Both the position numbers and the translations under genes were made by a program. The notes beneath the pieces were generated by a model. It saw nothing but the letters and a program-made list of their open reading frames with translations, was not told the origin of the DNA and made no database searches. From UBA9980 sp964436235 (GTDB lineage Bacteria > Muiribacteriota > UBA9980), in assembly GCA_964436235.1 (NCBI GenBank), contig CAYTCW010000001.1, positions 1-64,000 of the forward strand: DNA of 64,000 bases. The letters run 5' to 3'. How positions within the stretch are numbered: position 1 is the stretch's first letter; each line of letters begins with the position of its first letter. Positions 24,221 through 33,605 of this stretch are shown here, piece after piece.

Positions 24221-25804
24221 TTGTTCAATTTAACGGCTTTTTTTATTCTGGCGTTTTTTTACTGTTTAACGCCGGCGGGCGTCGCGCGGGCCGAAGTTTC
24301 TTTAGTCGATGAGCAGGATTCATATTATTGGTATCAGGAAGCTAAATATCTGGCGGTCAATCGTAAAAATTATGAAAAAGCCATGCAGTACTGTGAGAAT
24401 TCACTAAAACTGAATCCCGATAATTCGCACGCGCGTGAACTTAAAGAATGGCTTTCATATCGCCTGATCCAGCTGGCCGAAATTAAAAAACAGAAAGAGC
24501 TTCGTATGAAACAGCTCAAAGCGTCTGAAGACGGCGACGGTAAAGCCGGAGACGCCTCGAAAACCGGCGGAGGCGAAACCGCGGAGCCCCGAAATGAAGA
24601 TGCGGCTGCCGGCGAAGGCGAGGCCGGAAACGGGGACGGCCTCATAAGTAATTTGAATTATTATCAGGGCCTGACTAAACTTACCGAAGGCAAATTCGAC
24701 GAGGCTAATGATTTCTTTAAAAACGATATAGTCGAAAATCCCGGCCGGCTTGAATCGTGGTTTTACGTTTTTAAGTATGAAAAAGATAACGGCAATGAGA
24801 ACGGGGCGCTTTATTATTTAAGGAAGCTTAGGGAAAAAATCGCTGATTCGGGCGCGGGCAGCGTCGAAACCGAACTTTTAACTACTATAAAAAGGCAGTG
24901 TATGCTCTATCAGGATGAAGCTATATTGCAAAAAGGCATCTATAAGCATAACTTAGATATAGACGTTAAAAATGAAATAAAAGGAAATTATGACTGGAAG
25001 GCCGTTTCAATAATATCCGATACTTCCGATATTTTTTTGGAAAGAAAACTTTTAGCCGCGCTCGACATTCAAAAATTAAAGCAGTCCGCTTCGATACCTA
25101 AAAATTTCGATACTCCGGACGATAATTTTTCAATAGATTTAAACGGACGCGTAGTAGCCTCTAAACAAAGTTTTAAAAAGAAGCCGAAGATCGAAATTCC
25201 CGTGCTTACGCAAAAAGCGGCGGAAAAGATCCGCGACGACATAGAAAGGCTTATTACTCAGGGTGATTACTATGCTTATATCGGCATTTACGACCGCGCG
25301 CTGGCTTTTTATAACGAGGCGCTGTCCCGCGCGCCGGAATCGCCCGTAGCTAATAACAATAAAGGCGTTATGCTCAAGGCTAAAGGCCATTTTGACGAGG
25401 CGGTCAAATGTTTTAAAAAGGCCATTTCATACGATAAATCTTACGTAGAAGCATATAACAATCTGGCTACCGTTTATTCCGAGCTCGGAAACGACGAGGA
25501 GGCGCTTAAACTTTACCTGGCGGCTTCGAAACTCAACCCGTTCGAAGCCGGGATCTTCTACAATATAGGCGTGCTTTATCATAAAAACGGTTCTTTAGAC
25601 AAGGCCCGCGAATATATAGGCCGCGCCGCAGGTTTGAATGCCGCCGATCCTTCCTATTATTATCAATTAGGCCTTATCGATCTTAAAAAGAACAATAGAA
25701 AATCCGCTTATCAGAATTTCGAGAAAGTCTCGTCGATGGTTTCGCGCGATTCCGAAGTATATCGCAAAGTTCGTGAATTGATGCATACGCTTACAAAAGA
25801 ATAA
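24221..25804 (+). CDS. Exported TPR protein
   Basis: The function is unknown. The N-terminus is a hydrophobic signal segment (LTAFFILAFFYCL, ending near GVARAE). A TPR unit follows at about residues 30-65, then a Gly/Glu/Ala-rich linker around 95-135, another repeat at about 145-170, and at least three clear TPRs at about 345-480 (YIGIYDRALAFYNEALSRAP, FDEAVKCFKKAISYDKSY, DEEALKLYLAASKLNP). The start is doubtful. The only standard codon is TTG at 24221 without a Shine-Dalgarno, and AGGCGG at 24192-24197 would better serve an ATT at 24203. The frame is continuous with the preceding gene except for its TAG. Confidence 0.75.
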   Translation: MFNLTAFFILAFFYCLTPAGVARAEVSLVDEQDSYYWYQEAKYLAVNRKNYEKAMQYCENSLKLNPDNSHARELKEWLSYRLIQLAEIKKQKELRMKQLKASEDGDGKAGDASKTGGGETAEPRNEDAAAGEGEAGNGDGLISNLNYYQGLTKLTEGKFDEANDFFKNDIVENPGRLESWFYVFKYEKDNGNENGALYYLRKLREKIADSGAGSVETELLTTIKRQCMLYQDEAILQKGIYKHNLDIDVKNEIKGNYDWKAVSIISDTSDIFLERKLLAALDIQKLKQSASIPKNFDTPDDNFSIDLNGRVVASKQSFKKKPKIEIPVLTQKAAEKIRDDIERLITQGDYYAYIGIYDRALAFYNEALSRAPESPVANNNKGVMLKAKGHFDEAVKCFKKAISYDKSYVEAYNNLATVYSELGNDEEALKLYLAASKLNPFEAGIFYNIGVLYHKNGSLDKAREYIGRAAGLNAADPSYYYQLGLIDLKKNNRKSAYQNFEKVSSMVSRDSEVYRKVRELMHTLTKE

Positions 25805-25839
25805 TTATATTTTTAATTTTTTTGCCGATAAAATTTATT

Positions 25840-26754
25840 ATGCAAAAAATAAATTTTAAATTATGCTTACATCAATCTTTTATTTTTAAGGTTCCTATAA
25901 TATTTTTAGTGTTTATAAGCGTTTCCATTCTAATGGTTTCAGCCGCGCCGCCGCCGTATTCGCATGCTTCGATAGACTTTGAAGAAGCGATCGAAGATGC
26001 CTCGGAATCAGACGGCGACAGCGTTTCGGGCAGCGTCGATAATTCGCTTCAGAATGATTCCGCTGATGATGACAGGGAGTATGAAATTTATATCAATATT
26101 CCTTCTTTTACTTTAAAATTGATATCAGGCGGCGAGTGCGAAAAAAAATATAAAATCAGGGTGGGCAAACTCGCCACTAAAACGATTACGGGCGTAGGCT
26201 CCGTGACTAAAAAATTTAAGACTTCTTATTTCAGATATTCCTCGGGAGAGCAGAAGGGCGAAATAATTCGATATTCAAATATTCGCAGCAGTTTTAATGG
26301 TAAAATAGTCAAGCGGATAAAAATTCCATATGATAAAATCAAAGGGCTCGAGCTTGAAATTAACGGCGTTGTCACCGGCCAGATAATCCATGCTACCACT
26401 AATCCCGAAACGCTCGGTCACGCATGCTCTTCAGGCTGCATCGGACTTTCGATCGAAGATATGCTCGATCTTTACGCCAGGGTTAAAACGGGAACTAAAG
26501 TTTTGATCGAATATAATCCGGTAGAGTATCATGACGGTTTTTTTTATTTTTATCCCGATATTTATAAATACAAGCCTGATTACACTGAATTAATCGAAGA
26601 AATATTTAATTCGTACGGCATTTCATACACGGATGATTTTATCAAACAAATCATTAAAAGAGGAAAGAAAGAAAAAAAAGTCGATATATCGCAAATATAT
26701 AACGAAATTAAAGATAAACTCGCTATCGAAGATATAAGCGTTTTTCAGCCCTGA
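25840..26754 (+). CDS. L,D-transpeptidase (YkuD family)
   Basis: These enzymes make 3-3 or protein crosslinks to peptidoglycan in the cell envelope. The catalytic region reads IHATTNPETLGHACSSGCIGL (split here as His184 to Cys200), matching the YkuD pattern HxT...SxGCI with the nucleophile Cys200. Residues 18-36 are a hydrophobic export signal, and an acidic Ser/Asp linker (44-78) precedes the catalytic domain. The start at 25840 (MQKINFK) gives a positive N-terminus. A TTG at 25822 is also in frame, and no good ribosome binding site is seen. The stop codon lies inside a terminator stem. Confidence 0.9.
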   Translation: MQKINFKLCLHQSFIFKVPIIFLVFISVSILMVSAAPPPYSHASIDFEEAIEDASESDGDSVSGSVDNSLQNDSADDDREYEIYINIPSFTLKLISGGECEKKYKIRVGKLATKTITGVGSVTKKFKTSYFRYSSGEQKGEIIRYSNIRSSFNGKIVKRIKIPYDKIKGLELEINGVVTGQIIHATTNPETLGHACSSGCIGLSIEDMLDLYARVKTGTKVLIEYNPVEYHDGFFYFYPDIYKYKPDYTELIEEIFNSYGISYTDDFIKQIIKRGKKEKKVDISQIYNEIKDKLAIEDISVFQP

Positions 26755-26767
26755 TCGTCAGGGTTTT
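26749..26767 (+). terminator. Rho-independent terminator after the L,D-transpeptidase gene
   Basis: CCCTGA (26749-26754) pairs with TCAGGG (26758-26763) across the loop TCG and is followed by TTTT. The left arm includes the stop codon of the gene. Confidence 0.7.
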
Positions 26768-26779
26768 AAATAAATGGAT

Positions 26780-26808
26780 TTGACTTTATTTCCTATGTTT
26801 GATATAAT
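26780..26808 (+). promoter_or_regulatory. Sigma-70 promoter of the pseudopilin gene
   Basis: TTGACT (26780-26785), 17 nt, TATAAT (26803-26808), with TGA before the -10 giving an extended element. It lies just after the terminator of the previous gene and 23 nt before the next ATG. Confidence 0.85.
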
Positions 26809-26831
26809 TTGTTATACGATAGGAGATAAAT

Positions 26832-27713
26832 ATGAAAAACGCATATAATATCAAAAAAGACGCATATACTGATTTTGCTTTTAAGAAGGCTTTTTCGATT
26901 ATTGAAATGGTTATAGCCATAGCGGTAATAGGAATTCTCACAATATTCGTTCTTATGTATTACGTAGGAACTTTAGAAGACGCCAGAATCACCAAAACTA
27001 AAATAATGCTCGACCAGGTTAAAGATGCCTGCCGCAGATTTTATGCCGATCAGGGCTTCTATCCTACCGAAATACGGCACTTATACCCGAAATATTTAAC
27101 TAAGATTCCCAAAACGCCCTGGAACACGGATTTTTCGATTAATTTCGGCGAAGTCACCGAGGTCGTTTGCTTTATACCCATTGACGGCAAACAAAAAAGA
27201 AAAATGTCTTTGATTATCGATACGATAGGCTTTGCCCCCGATAATTATTATGATATTTCCCAGGACGCCAGTGCGGCTTTTTCTTTTACTAAAACGGCCG
27301 TCACGGCTGCTTCTACTAACGAAACACAGCTTTTTAACGTTGATTTGAAGATCGAATTTAAATCGGTGGTTACGGCGAAAACTCTCGATCACGGGGCAGA
27401 TTTTCGTTTTCAGGTCGCCGGCGCAGAAATTGATGGTGCTGTTTCTCAGGAGGCCGTGCCTATTGAGATAGGCAGCCTTGGCGGCCTTGAAAAAAGCGGT
27501 TTTGAATACAGCTCTCAAAAGCCGTTCGACAGCATTACCGTAAAGCTCAAAAATTGTAAAAGAACTTCTGGCTTCACTTTTCAGTTATACAGGCCTCTCG
27601 ATGAAGGTATATCCATGTATTACGGCCAGCGTAAAGTGCTTTTGAGCGGGGCTAATTCCGCGCCGCCGATAATTCTTACCAGGTCGATAGGCGAATCAAC
27701 CAAAAGAAAATAA
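26832..27713 (+). CDS. GspG-like pseudopilin with long C-terminal domain
   Basis: A type II secretion / type IV pilus-like prepilin. The cleavage site lies between Ala20 and Phe21 (KKA-FSIIE), with the required Glu at +5 and a hydrophobic helix IIEMVIAIAVIGILTIFVLM. Ala instead of Gly at -1 is an allowed variant. Residues 55-100 resemble GspG (DACRRFYADQGFYP, then LYPKYLTKIPKTPWNTDFSI). About 150 further residues form a beta-rich domain that I do not recognise. AGGAGAT precedes the ATG. No other pilus gene or prepilin peptidase is in the window. Confidence 0.8.
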   Translation: MKNAYNIKKDAYTDFAFKKAFSIIEMVIAIAVIGILTIFVLMYYVGTLEDARITKTKIMLDQVKDACRRFYADQGFYPTEIRHLYPKYLTKIPKTPWNTDFSINFGEVTEVVCFIPIDGKQKRKMSLIIDTIGFAPDNYYDISQDASAAFSFTKTAVTAASTNETQLFNVDLKIEFKSVVTAKTLDHGADFRFQVAGAEIDGAVSQEAVPIEIGSLGGLEKSGFEYSSQKPFDSITVKLKNCKRTSGFTFQLYRPLDEGISMYYGQRKVLLSGANSAPPIILTRSIGESTKRK

Positions 27714-27750
27714 TAAGCGCGAAAGTTAAAGTAAGGTATTATTTATTGCC

Positions 27751-30252
27751 ATGTCCGCAAATAATCTGAAATCCATTCCGGTCGAAGATCCTATAGACGA
27801 TAATTACAACCTGCCGCAGATAAAAGCGAGCGCGGCTGATATCCGTTCGCTTTCTCCTCAACTTATAGTTTTTGAGCTGCTCAAGGTTTTTTCCATTCAA
27901 ATGGACATATTCACTCTTAACCGTACTATTTTAAATGAAGCGCTCGTGCTTACCGGCGGGGCTTTTGCCGCATTGATCCACATAGACGAACAAACCGGCG
28001 GGGTCAAATATATCCAGAAGAGCAACGGAGCTTTTGAAAAGAAAAAAAGCGTTCCTGATTTTTATTTAAACCAGAAAGCTCCTATTTTCGCCGAAATTAA
28101 AGACGGCGCTTTCAAAAATGAACGCTATGGCGAATATAACTATATGCTTATAGCGCCTTTTCATTTCTGCGGGCGCATGCTCTGCGTTCTGGAAATATTT
28201 TATGAAACGCCGCCCGGAGAAAAAAAAGCCGCCGATACGCTCAGGCTTATTTCTCTATTTGAAAAATGCTGCGTTCTTGCCATTATTAACGGCCTTATTA
28301 AAACTCATAATTACGAAATAACTAAGCATGATTACAGCGACGGTTCGCACTTCGATAAATTCAGCAGGCCTAATGTGGCTTTAAGCAGGCTTACTTTCGC
28401 TTCCTACGTCGGCATAATATCCGAGCTTTTATTTATTTCATGCCCCTGTGAGTTCTGTTCGATCTTGTGGTTCGATAAAAAGAATATAACTTACAGAATC
28501 GTGGCCGAAAAAACCATTTATCAAAGCGGCGGCGAAAAAATGTTATTTAATTATCGGGAAAAATCGATTAAATTAATTAAACAGGCCGTAAACGGCATGA
28601 GCGTTATTTCGGCGGCAAACGAAAATGTTCCCGGCGCTTCCGATTCGAAAAACAGGTCGCGCCAGGGACGCGACCGCATGGTTAATAATTATTTAGCGGC
28701 GCCGGTTATGAATTTTAAGCAAAGTTCGGGCGGCCTCGTCCTGATTAATAAATTATCGCATAATAGCTCCGGCGGAGTTGATTTTACCTATAACGACCAG
28801 CTTACCACGCTTATTTTAACTAACTATCTCGGCGATTTTTACGGTAATTTTTTAAATACGGCGACTATGGAAAATAAGGTTAGAAGCCTTTCGATAATAT
28901 ACAGTTTAGCCGCCGCGAGCGGCAATTTATTCGAATTAAGCGATTTCGAACGCTCCATTAAAAAAACCCTCGAAGAAATTTCACGCTATATGAAAATACA
29001 TTCGAGTGTTTTAGTTGTTTACGACAACGACGATAAAAAACTTAAAATTTACTCTTCGCTCGATATCGATATCTCGAATTCCATATCCTGTCTTTTAAGC
29101 TCGATAAATATGGATTTCTGGTCGGCCGACCGTAATTACGGAGTCCGCGGAGACAATGATTCCGAAAATATAATAAAACTTTCACAGGTAAGTATTTTTA
29201 ATCGCGCGCTCGACGATTTCAGATCTCAATTCGTTAAATTGACCGGCGGCGCGGCTGATAATTTTGAAATAAGCGTCAAGCCGGTCAACTTTCATGGGAA
29301 GTCGTGCGGTTATATGCTTTTTATAGATTCTGACGGCGGGCCGGAAGCGGGCTGCGGCTTTATATTAGATGAAAGCGGGCCCGAAATGAATGAATTTATG
29401 TCGGCTGCTTCTAATATTTTATTATCGATGATAAAGGCACAAAAAAATTATATTAAATTAAACGAACTTGAAAAAATTGCGGCGCGCATGGAACGCCTCG
29501 CTTCGATAGGTGAAGTGGCGGCAGGTATCGCGCATGAAATCAGAAATCCGCTCGGCGGGATTTCGCTTTTTGCCACTTCGCTCGCGGCCGGTTTCGATGA
29601 AAACGACAGCCGCCGAAAGTGGCTTAATCAGATAATCGAGGCCGTCGGCCGTATTGGCAAGATAGTATCGAGCCTTCTTAACTATTCGCGTGAAGAAATT
29701 ATAGCTAAGGCCCGTTATGATGCGTTATTTCTCATTAACGAATCCATAACCGCGGTTAATAACGACGCGCATTTATTATCTGCCGGCCGCGGCGTTAAAT
29801 GCAATTTTTATAAGGCTGCCCATCCGGCGGCAAATTCGGATTTGTCCGTAGCGGAGCCTTTAGCCGTTAACGAAAAAATAATGTTTAACTGCGACGCTGA
29901 AAAAATTAAACAGGTATTTTTAAACCTCGCGCTCAACTCGCTTAATGCTTATAATTCCGATAGTTCGGAAACGGCCGGCTGCCAGATCGATATCGTATTT
30001 GCCCGCGACGAGGCAAATGCGCGTTTATATATTTATTTTTGCGATAACGGGCCCGGCGTGCCCGAGGATATAAAAGATAAAATTTTTCGTCCTTTTTTTA
30101 CGAGCCGTTCTAAAGGAACCGGACTCGGCTTAGCTATAGTTCAAAAAATTGTAGAGGCCCACTCGGGCACGGTCCGCTTGATCGATTCCAAAAAATTTAG
30201 CGCCGTTAGTAAAAAATATGGAGCTATATTCGAACTCGACTTACCTGATTAA
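27751..30252 (+). CDS. NtrB-type sensor histidine kinase with GAF-like domains
   Basis: This is a cytoplasmic sensor kinase of 833 residues. There is no clear membrane segment. About 560 N-terminal residues look like two or three GAF-type domains in tandem. The dimerisation/phosphoacceptor helix reads ASIGEVAAGIAHEIRNPLGG with His595. The ATPase domain has the N-box LNLALNSLNAY, G1 DNGPGVPEDIKDKIFRPFFT and G2 GTGLGLAIV. It is followed after 54 nt by an NtrC-family regulator, its likely partner. The signal sensed is unknown. Confidence 0.92.
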   Translation: MSANNLKSIPVEDPIDDNYNLPQIKASAADIRSLSPQLIVFELLKVFSIQMDIFTLNRTILNEALVLTGGAFAALIHIDEQTGGVKYIQKSNGAFEKKKSVPDFYLNQKAPIFAEIKDGAFKNERYGEYNYMLIAPFHFCGRMLCVLEIFYETPPGEKKAADTLRLISLFEKCCVLAIINGLIKTHNYEITKHDYSDGSHFDKFSRPNVALSRLTFASYVGIISELLFISCPCEFCSILWFDKKNITYRIVAEKTIYQSGGEKMLFNYREKSIKLIKQAVNGMSVISAANENVPGASDSKNRSRQGRDRMVNNYLAAPVMNFKQSSGGLVLINKLSHNSSGGVDFTYNDQLTTLILTNYLGDFYGNFLNTATMENKVRSLSIIYSLAAASGNLFELSDFERSIKKTLEEISRYMKIHSSVLVVYDNDDKKLKIYSSLDIDISNSISCLLSSINMDFWSADRNYGVRGDNDSENIIKLSQVSIFNRALDDFRSQFVKLTGGAADNFEISVKPVNFHGKSCGYMLFIDSDGGPEAGCGFILDESGPEMNEFMSAASNILLSMIKAQKNYIKLNELEKIAARMERLASIGEVAAGIAHEIRNPLGGISLFATSLAAGFDENDSRRKWLNQIIEAVGRIGKIVSSLLNYSREEIIAKARYDALFLINESITAVNNDAHLLSAGRGVKCNFYKAAHPAANSDLSVAEPLAVNEKIMFNCDAEKIKQVFLNLALNSLNAYNSDSSETAGCQIDIVFARDEANARLYIYFCDNGPGVPEDIKDKIFRPFFTSRSKGTGLGLAIVQKIVEAHSGTVRLIDSKKFSAVSKKYGAIFELDLPD

Positions 30253-30306
30253 AAATAAAAATGCTATACTTACTATAGTTTTTAATGGCGGGAGTAAATC
30301 GAAGCA

Positions 30307-31794
30307 ATGATTAAACCGACTGCTTATTCAATATTAGTCGTCGATGACGAAGATATAATGCGTAACGGCCTGTGTGAGCCGTTAGCCGCTCTCGGTTTCG
30401 ACGTTCGCGGCGCAGCGAGCGCGGAAGAAGCTTTAAAACTTTTTGAAGAACGTGAGGCGCATATAATAATCACCGACCTGCGCCTGCCGGGCATGTCTGG
30501 TATGCAGCTTTTAAGCCGCGTTCTCGACAGGAAGCCCGCGGCGGCGATTCTTGTAATGACCGCTTACGGAAGCGTCGAAACCGCCGTAGATGCCATGAAA
30601 AAGGGAGCTTTTGATTATATAACCAAACCTTTCTCGTTTGACGAGATACAGGTAATGATCGAAAAAATGAGCGAAAAGCTCGATCTGGTAATTGAAAACG
30701 AGAAACTCAAGACCGAATTGAAGGGCAAATACAGGCTGAGTAATATAATAGGCAAATCAAAGAAAATGCAGGCTATGTACGAGCTTATTGAAAAGGTGTC
30801 CTCGTCTGCCGCTACTGTTATAATTTACGGCGAGTCAGGCACCGGAAAGGAACTTACGGCCAGCGCCATTCATTACAGCGGCCAGCGCGTTAACAAGCCC
30901 TATATTAAACTCAACTGCGCGGCCCTTCCGGAATCGCTTCTTGAATCCGAGCTGTTCGGATATGAAAAGGGCGCCTTTACGGGGGCGCTCGCTAAAAAAG
31001 CGGGTAAATTTGAAAGCGCCGAAGGCGGCACTATTTTTTTAGATGAAATCGGCGATATAGTTCCTGAAATACAGGTTAAATTATTGAGAGTCCTTCAGGA
31101 AAAAGAATTTATGCGCGTCGGCGGGGTAACTTCCGTAAAGGTTGACGTTCGTATAATATGCGCTACAAACGCTAACTTAGCCGAAAAAGTCAAGGCGGGC
31201 AAATTTCGTGAAGATCTATATTACAGGCTGAATGTAATTCCCATCTATATTCCTTCGCTTCGTGAAAGAAAAGAAGATATACCCTTGCTGATTAATCATT
31301 TTATTGCTAAATTTAATTCAGAGAATAATAAAAAGTTTAGAAAAGTTTCAGACGAAGTGCTTAAATTGTTTTTTAATTATGATTGGCCGGGCAATATCAG
31401 ACAGCTTGAAAATACTATGGAAAGAATTATCGTTTTAAATGACGATGAATTAATTACTAAAGATATGATAACGCCTGATTTGATGGAGGAATTTAATACG
31501 GCCTCCTCCGCGGCGGCTAAGCCGGCCGCCGCTAAGGCCGCCGCCGTTGTTGACGGCGCTCCGGCCGCTGATGATATTAATAACGGCGTGCCATCTCAAC
31601 GGCCCGTTTCAGGTGCGGACACTTTAAATATAGCGCCTCTCGCGCCGCTTGAAGAGGTTGAAAGGGCCCATATAGCCAGGGCGCTTAAAATACTTGACTG
31701 GAACCTTTCTAAAACGGCCCGTTCTTTAAAGATCGACCGTAAAACTCTCTATCTTAAAATTGAAAAGTATAAGATCGAAAAGGAAACCTACTAA
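30307..31794 (+). CDS. NtrC-family sigma-54-dependent response regulator
   Basis: This is a three-domain activator of 495 residues. The receiver domain spans about residues 8-120, with the phosphoacceptor Asp57 (IIITDLRLPG) and KPFSFDE. The AAA+ domain spans about 145-375, with Walker A GESGTGKE, the sigma-54 contact loop GAFTGA near residue 222, and GGTIFLDEIGD. An Ala/Pro-rich linker leads to a Fis-type helix-turn-helix at about 450-492 (RALKILDWNLSKTARSLKID). GGGAG precedes the ATG. It pairs with the upstream kinase. Its targets could include flagellar genes, as with FlrC/FlgR, but no sigma-54 site was found by eye. Confidence 0.93.
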   Translation: MIKPTAYSILVVDDEDIMRNGLCEPLAALGFDVRGAASAEEALKLFEEREAHIIITDLRLPGMSGMQLLSRVLDRKPAAAILVMTAYGSVETAVDAMKKGAFDYITKPFSFDEIQVMIEKMSEKLDLVIENEKLKTELKGKYRLSNIIGKSKKMQAMYELIEKVSSSAATVIIYGESGTGKELTASAIHYSGQRVNKPYIKLNCAALPESLLESELFGYEKGAFTGALAKKAGKFESAEGGTIFLDEIGDIVPEIQVKLLRVLQEKEFMRVGGVTSVKVDVRIICATNANLAEKVKAGKFREDLYYRLNVIPIYIPSLRERKEDIPLLINHFIAKFNSENNKKFRKVSDEVLKLFFNYDWPGNIRQLENTMERIIVLNDDELITKDMITPDLMEEFNTASSAAAKPAAAKAAAVVDGAPAADDINNGVPSQRPVSGADTLNIAPLAPLEEVERAHIARALKILDWNLSKTARSLKIDRKTLYLKIEKYKIEKETY

Positions 31795-31827
31795 AATAAA
31801 GGCATTTTAAAAGTAAAAGGATTGATT

Positions 31828-33573
31828 ATGAATAACGACAATGTTATTCAGGTGTCGTTTCAGCGGAATTTTTTAAAAGATGATGACCAGCCGGTCGATT
31901 TAAAGACAGGCGGCGAGATCATACAGCTAAAAACTACCGCCAACGCCATGAATAAAGGGATGCGCCCGGTAAAGAGCTTTTCTAAATTCGTCGCCGGCCG
32001 CCAGAAAGGCGGGAAGCCCGAAATAAGCTGTGAAGAAGCTATCGCTATGTATCGCGACAAAAACAGGCTTATATCAGGCAAGCCTTCTTATCATCACGGC
32101 ATGGGAATGCTTTACATCGAATATGGTTTTTTTGAAAGCGCCATCGATTGCTTTAAAAAATCCATCGAGATCGATCCTTACTGCGTTGACGCATTTGCCG
32201 GCCTCGGAGTGGCTTATCTCAAGCTCAATAATACCGATTATTCGCTTAAAATGTATCTTACGGCGCTTGCTATCAATCCTAAGTTAGTGCCGGTGCTTAT
32301 TTCCGTTTCAAACATTTACGCATCGATCGAAAAAACGGAGCTTGCAATTGATTACCTGTGCAAGGCCAAAACCATCGAGCCACGCAACACTAATATTTTA
32401 AATAACCTTGGCGTACTTTATGCCAGAACTAATAACTACGAAGACGCTATTAAATGCTGGAATGAAGTAGTCAGGCTTAAACCTTTCGAGCTCGACGCCT
32501 ACTATAACCTTGGAATCGCATATTCTGAAAAAGGGTTCATCGACGCGGCTATATTCATGTATTCAAAAGTCGTTAAAACAGGAAAGGGTTCCGCTCAGCT
32601 TTTTAATAATCTCGGCGTGCTTTACGAAAAGAAAAATAACCTTAAAAAGGCTCTCGAATGTTATCTTAATTCATATAAAATGGACGGCAAGTGCACTGAA
32701 GTTATTAATAATATAGGACTTGTTTACGCTAAAATGAATAACTACGTTAAATCCGTCGACTCTTATTTAAAAACTCTTGAAATCGAGCCGGATAATAAAA
32801 AAGCGCTTAATAATTTAGGTTTGATATATGGTCTGACAGGTCGTTTTTACGATTCAATCAGCACCTGGAAAAAATTGCTCAATATCGATTCGTCGGATTA
32901 CAGCACGCATTTTAATCTTGGAATAGCGTATTTGAATGTTGGAAATAAGACAAATGCCCGTTATTACTTTGAAAGCGCAATGAAATTAAATCCGAAATCG
33001 GCGGAAGCTCTTATGAATTCGGGAAGTCTTTACGTGCAGGAAGCTAAGTACGATAAGGCTATCGAGGAATTCAAAAAAGTAATTAAAGTAGATCCGTCAT
33101 TTTACAAGGCTTATTATAATCTCGGCACAATTTATTACATGCGCAGACAGTTTATCGATTGCGAAAATGTAATGAAAAAAGCTATCTCGTACTGCCCTGA
33201 TTTTATAAATGCCTATTATTATCTGGGTAAAGTTTATTTTGAACTCGATGACGGAAAAAAAGGCCTTGAAATGTTTGAAAAAATAGTCGAAATATCGCCT
33301 GAAAATCCGATAGCGCTTACCGACTACGCCATAATGCTCTCACTTCAAAAACGTCATGAAGAGGCGGTTAAATTATTTAAAAAGGCCGTTAAAATAGATA
33401 AAAACTATATAAAAGCATACTTTAATCTCGGCCTGTCTTATTTTGAACTCAAAGATATGAAAAACTCTGAACGCTATTTTAGAAAGTGCCTCGAAAAAGA
33501 GCCGGGCAGCGAATGGGCGCAAAAAGCCGGAACGCTCATAAAAAAAATAGAAGCGTCTTTAAAAGAAAAATAA
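31828..33573 (+). CDS. Cytoplasmic protein made of about 14 TPR repeats
   Basis: 581 residues without a signal peptide. From about residue 85 to the end there is an almost unbroken array of 34-residue TPRs, with units such as LGVLYARTNNYEDAIKCWNE and LGLIYGLTGRFYDSISTWKK and spacing typical of Sel1-free, PilF/BamD-like scaffolds. The 80-residue N-terminus is basic and unstructured in appearance. AAAAGG lies 7 nt before the ATG at 31828. It directly follows the NtrC-type regulator (33 nt), so it may act with that two-component system as a scaffold. The function is unknown. Confidence 0.85.
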   Translation: MNNDNVIQVSFQRNFLKDDDQPVDLKTGGEIIQLKTTANAMNKGMRPVKSFSKFVAGRQKGGKPEISCEEAIAMYRDKNRLISGKPSYHHGMGMLYIEYGFFESAIDCFKKSIEIDPYCVDAFAGLGVAYLKLNNTDYSLKMYLTALAINPKLVPVLISVSNIYASIEKTELAIDYLCKAKTIEPRNTNILNNLGVLYARTNNYEDAIKCWNEVVRLKPFELDAYYNLGIAYSEKGFIDAAIFMYSKVVKTGKGSAQLFNNLGVLYEKKNNLKKALECYLNSYKMDGKCTEVINNIGLVYAKMNNYVKSVDSYLKTLEIEPDNKKALNNLGLIYGLTGRFYDSISTWKKLLNIDSSDYSTHFNLGIAYLNVGNKTNARYYFESAMKLNPKSAEALMNSGSLYVQEAKYDKAIEEFKKVIKVDPSFYKAYYNLGTIYYMRRQFIDCENVMKKAISYCPDFINAYYYLGKVYFELDDGKKGLEMFEKIVEISPENPIALTDYAIMLSLQKRHEEAVKLFKKAVKIDKNYIKAYFNLGLSYFELKDMKNSERYFRKCLEKEPGSEWAQKAGTLIKKIEASLKEK

Positions 33574-33605
33574 AATAAAAGAAAATGAAAGAAAAAAATC
33601 CGGCC

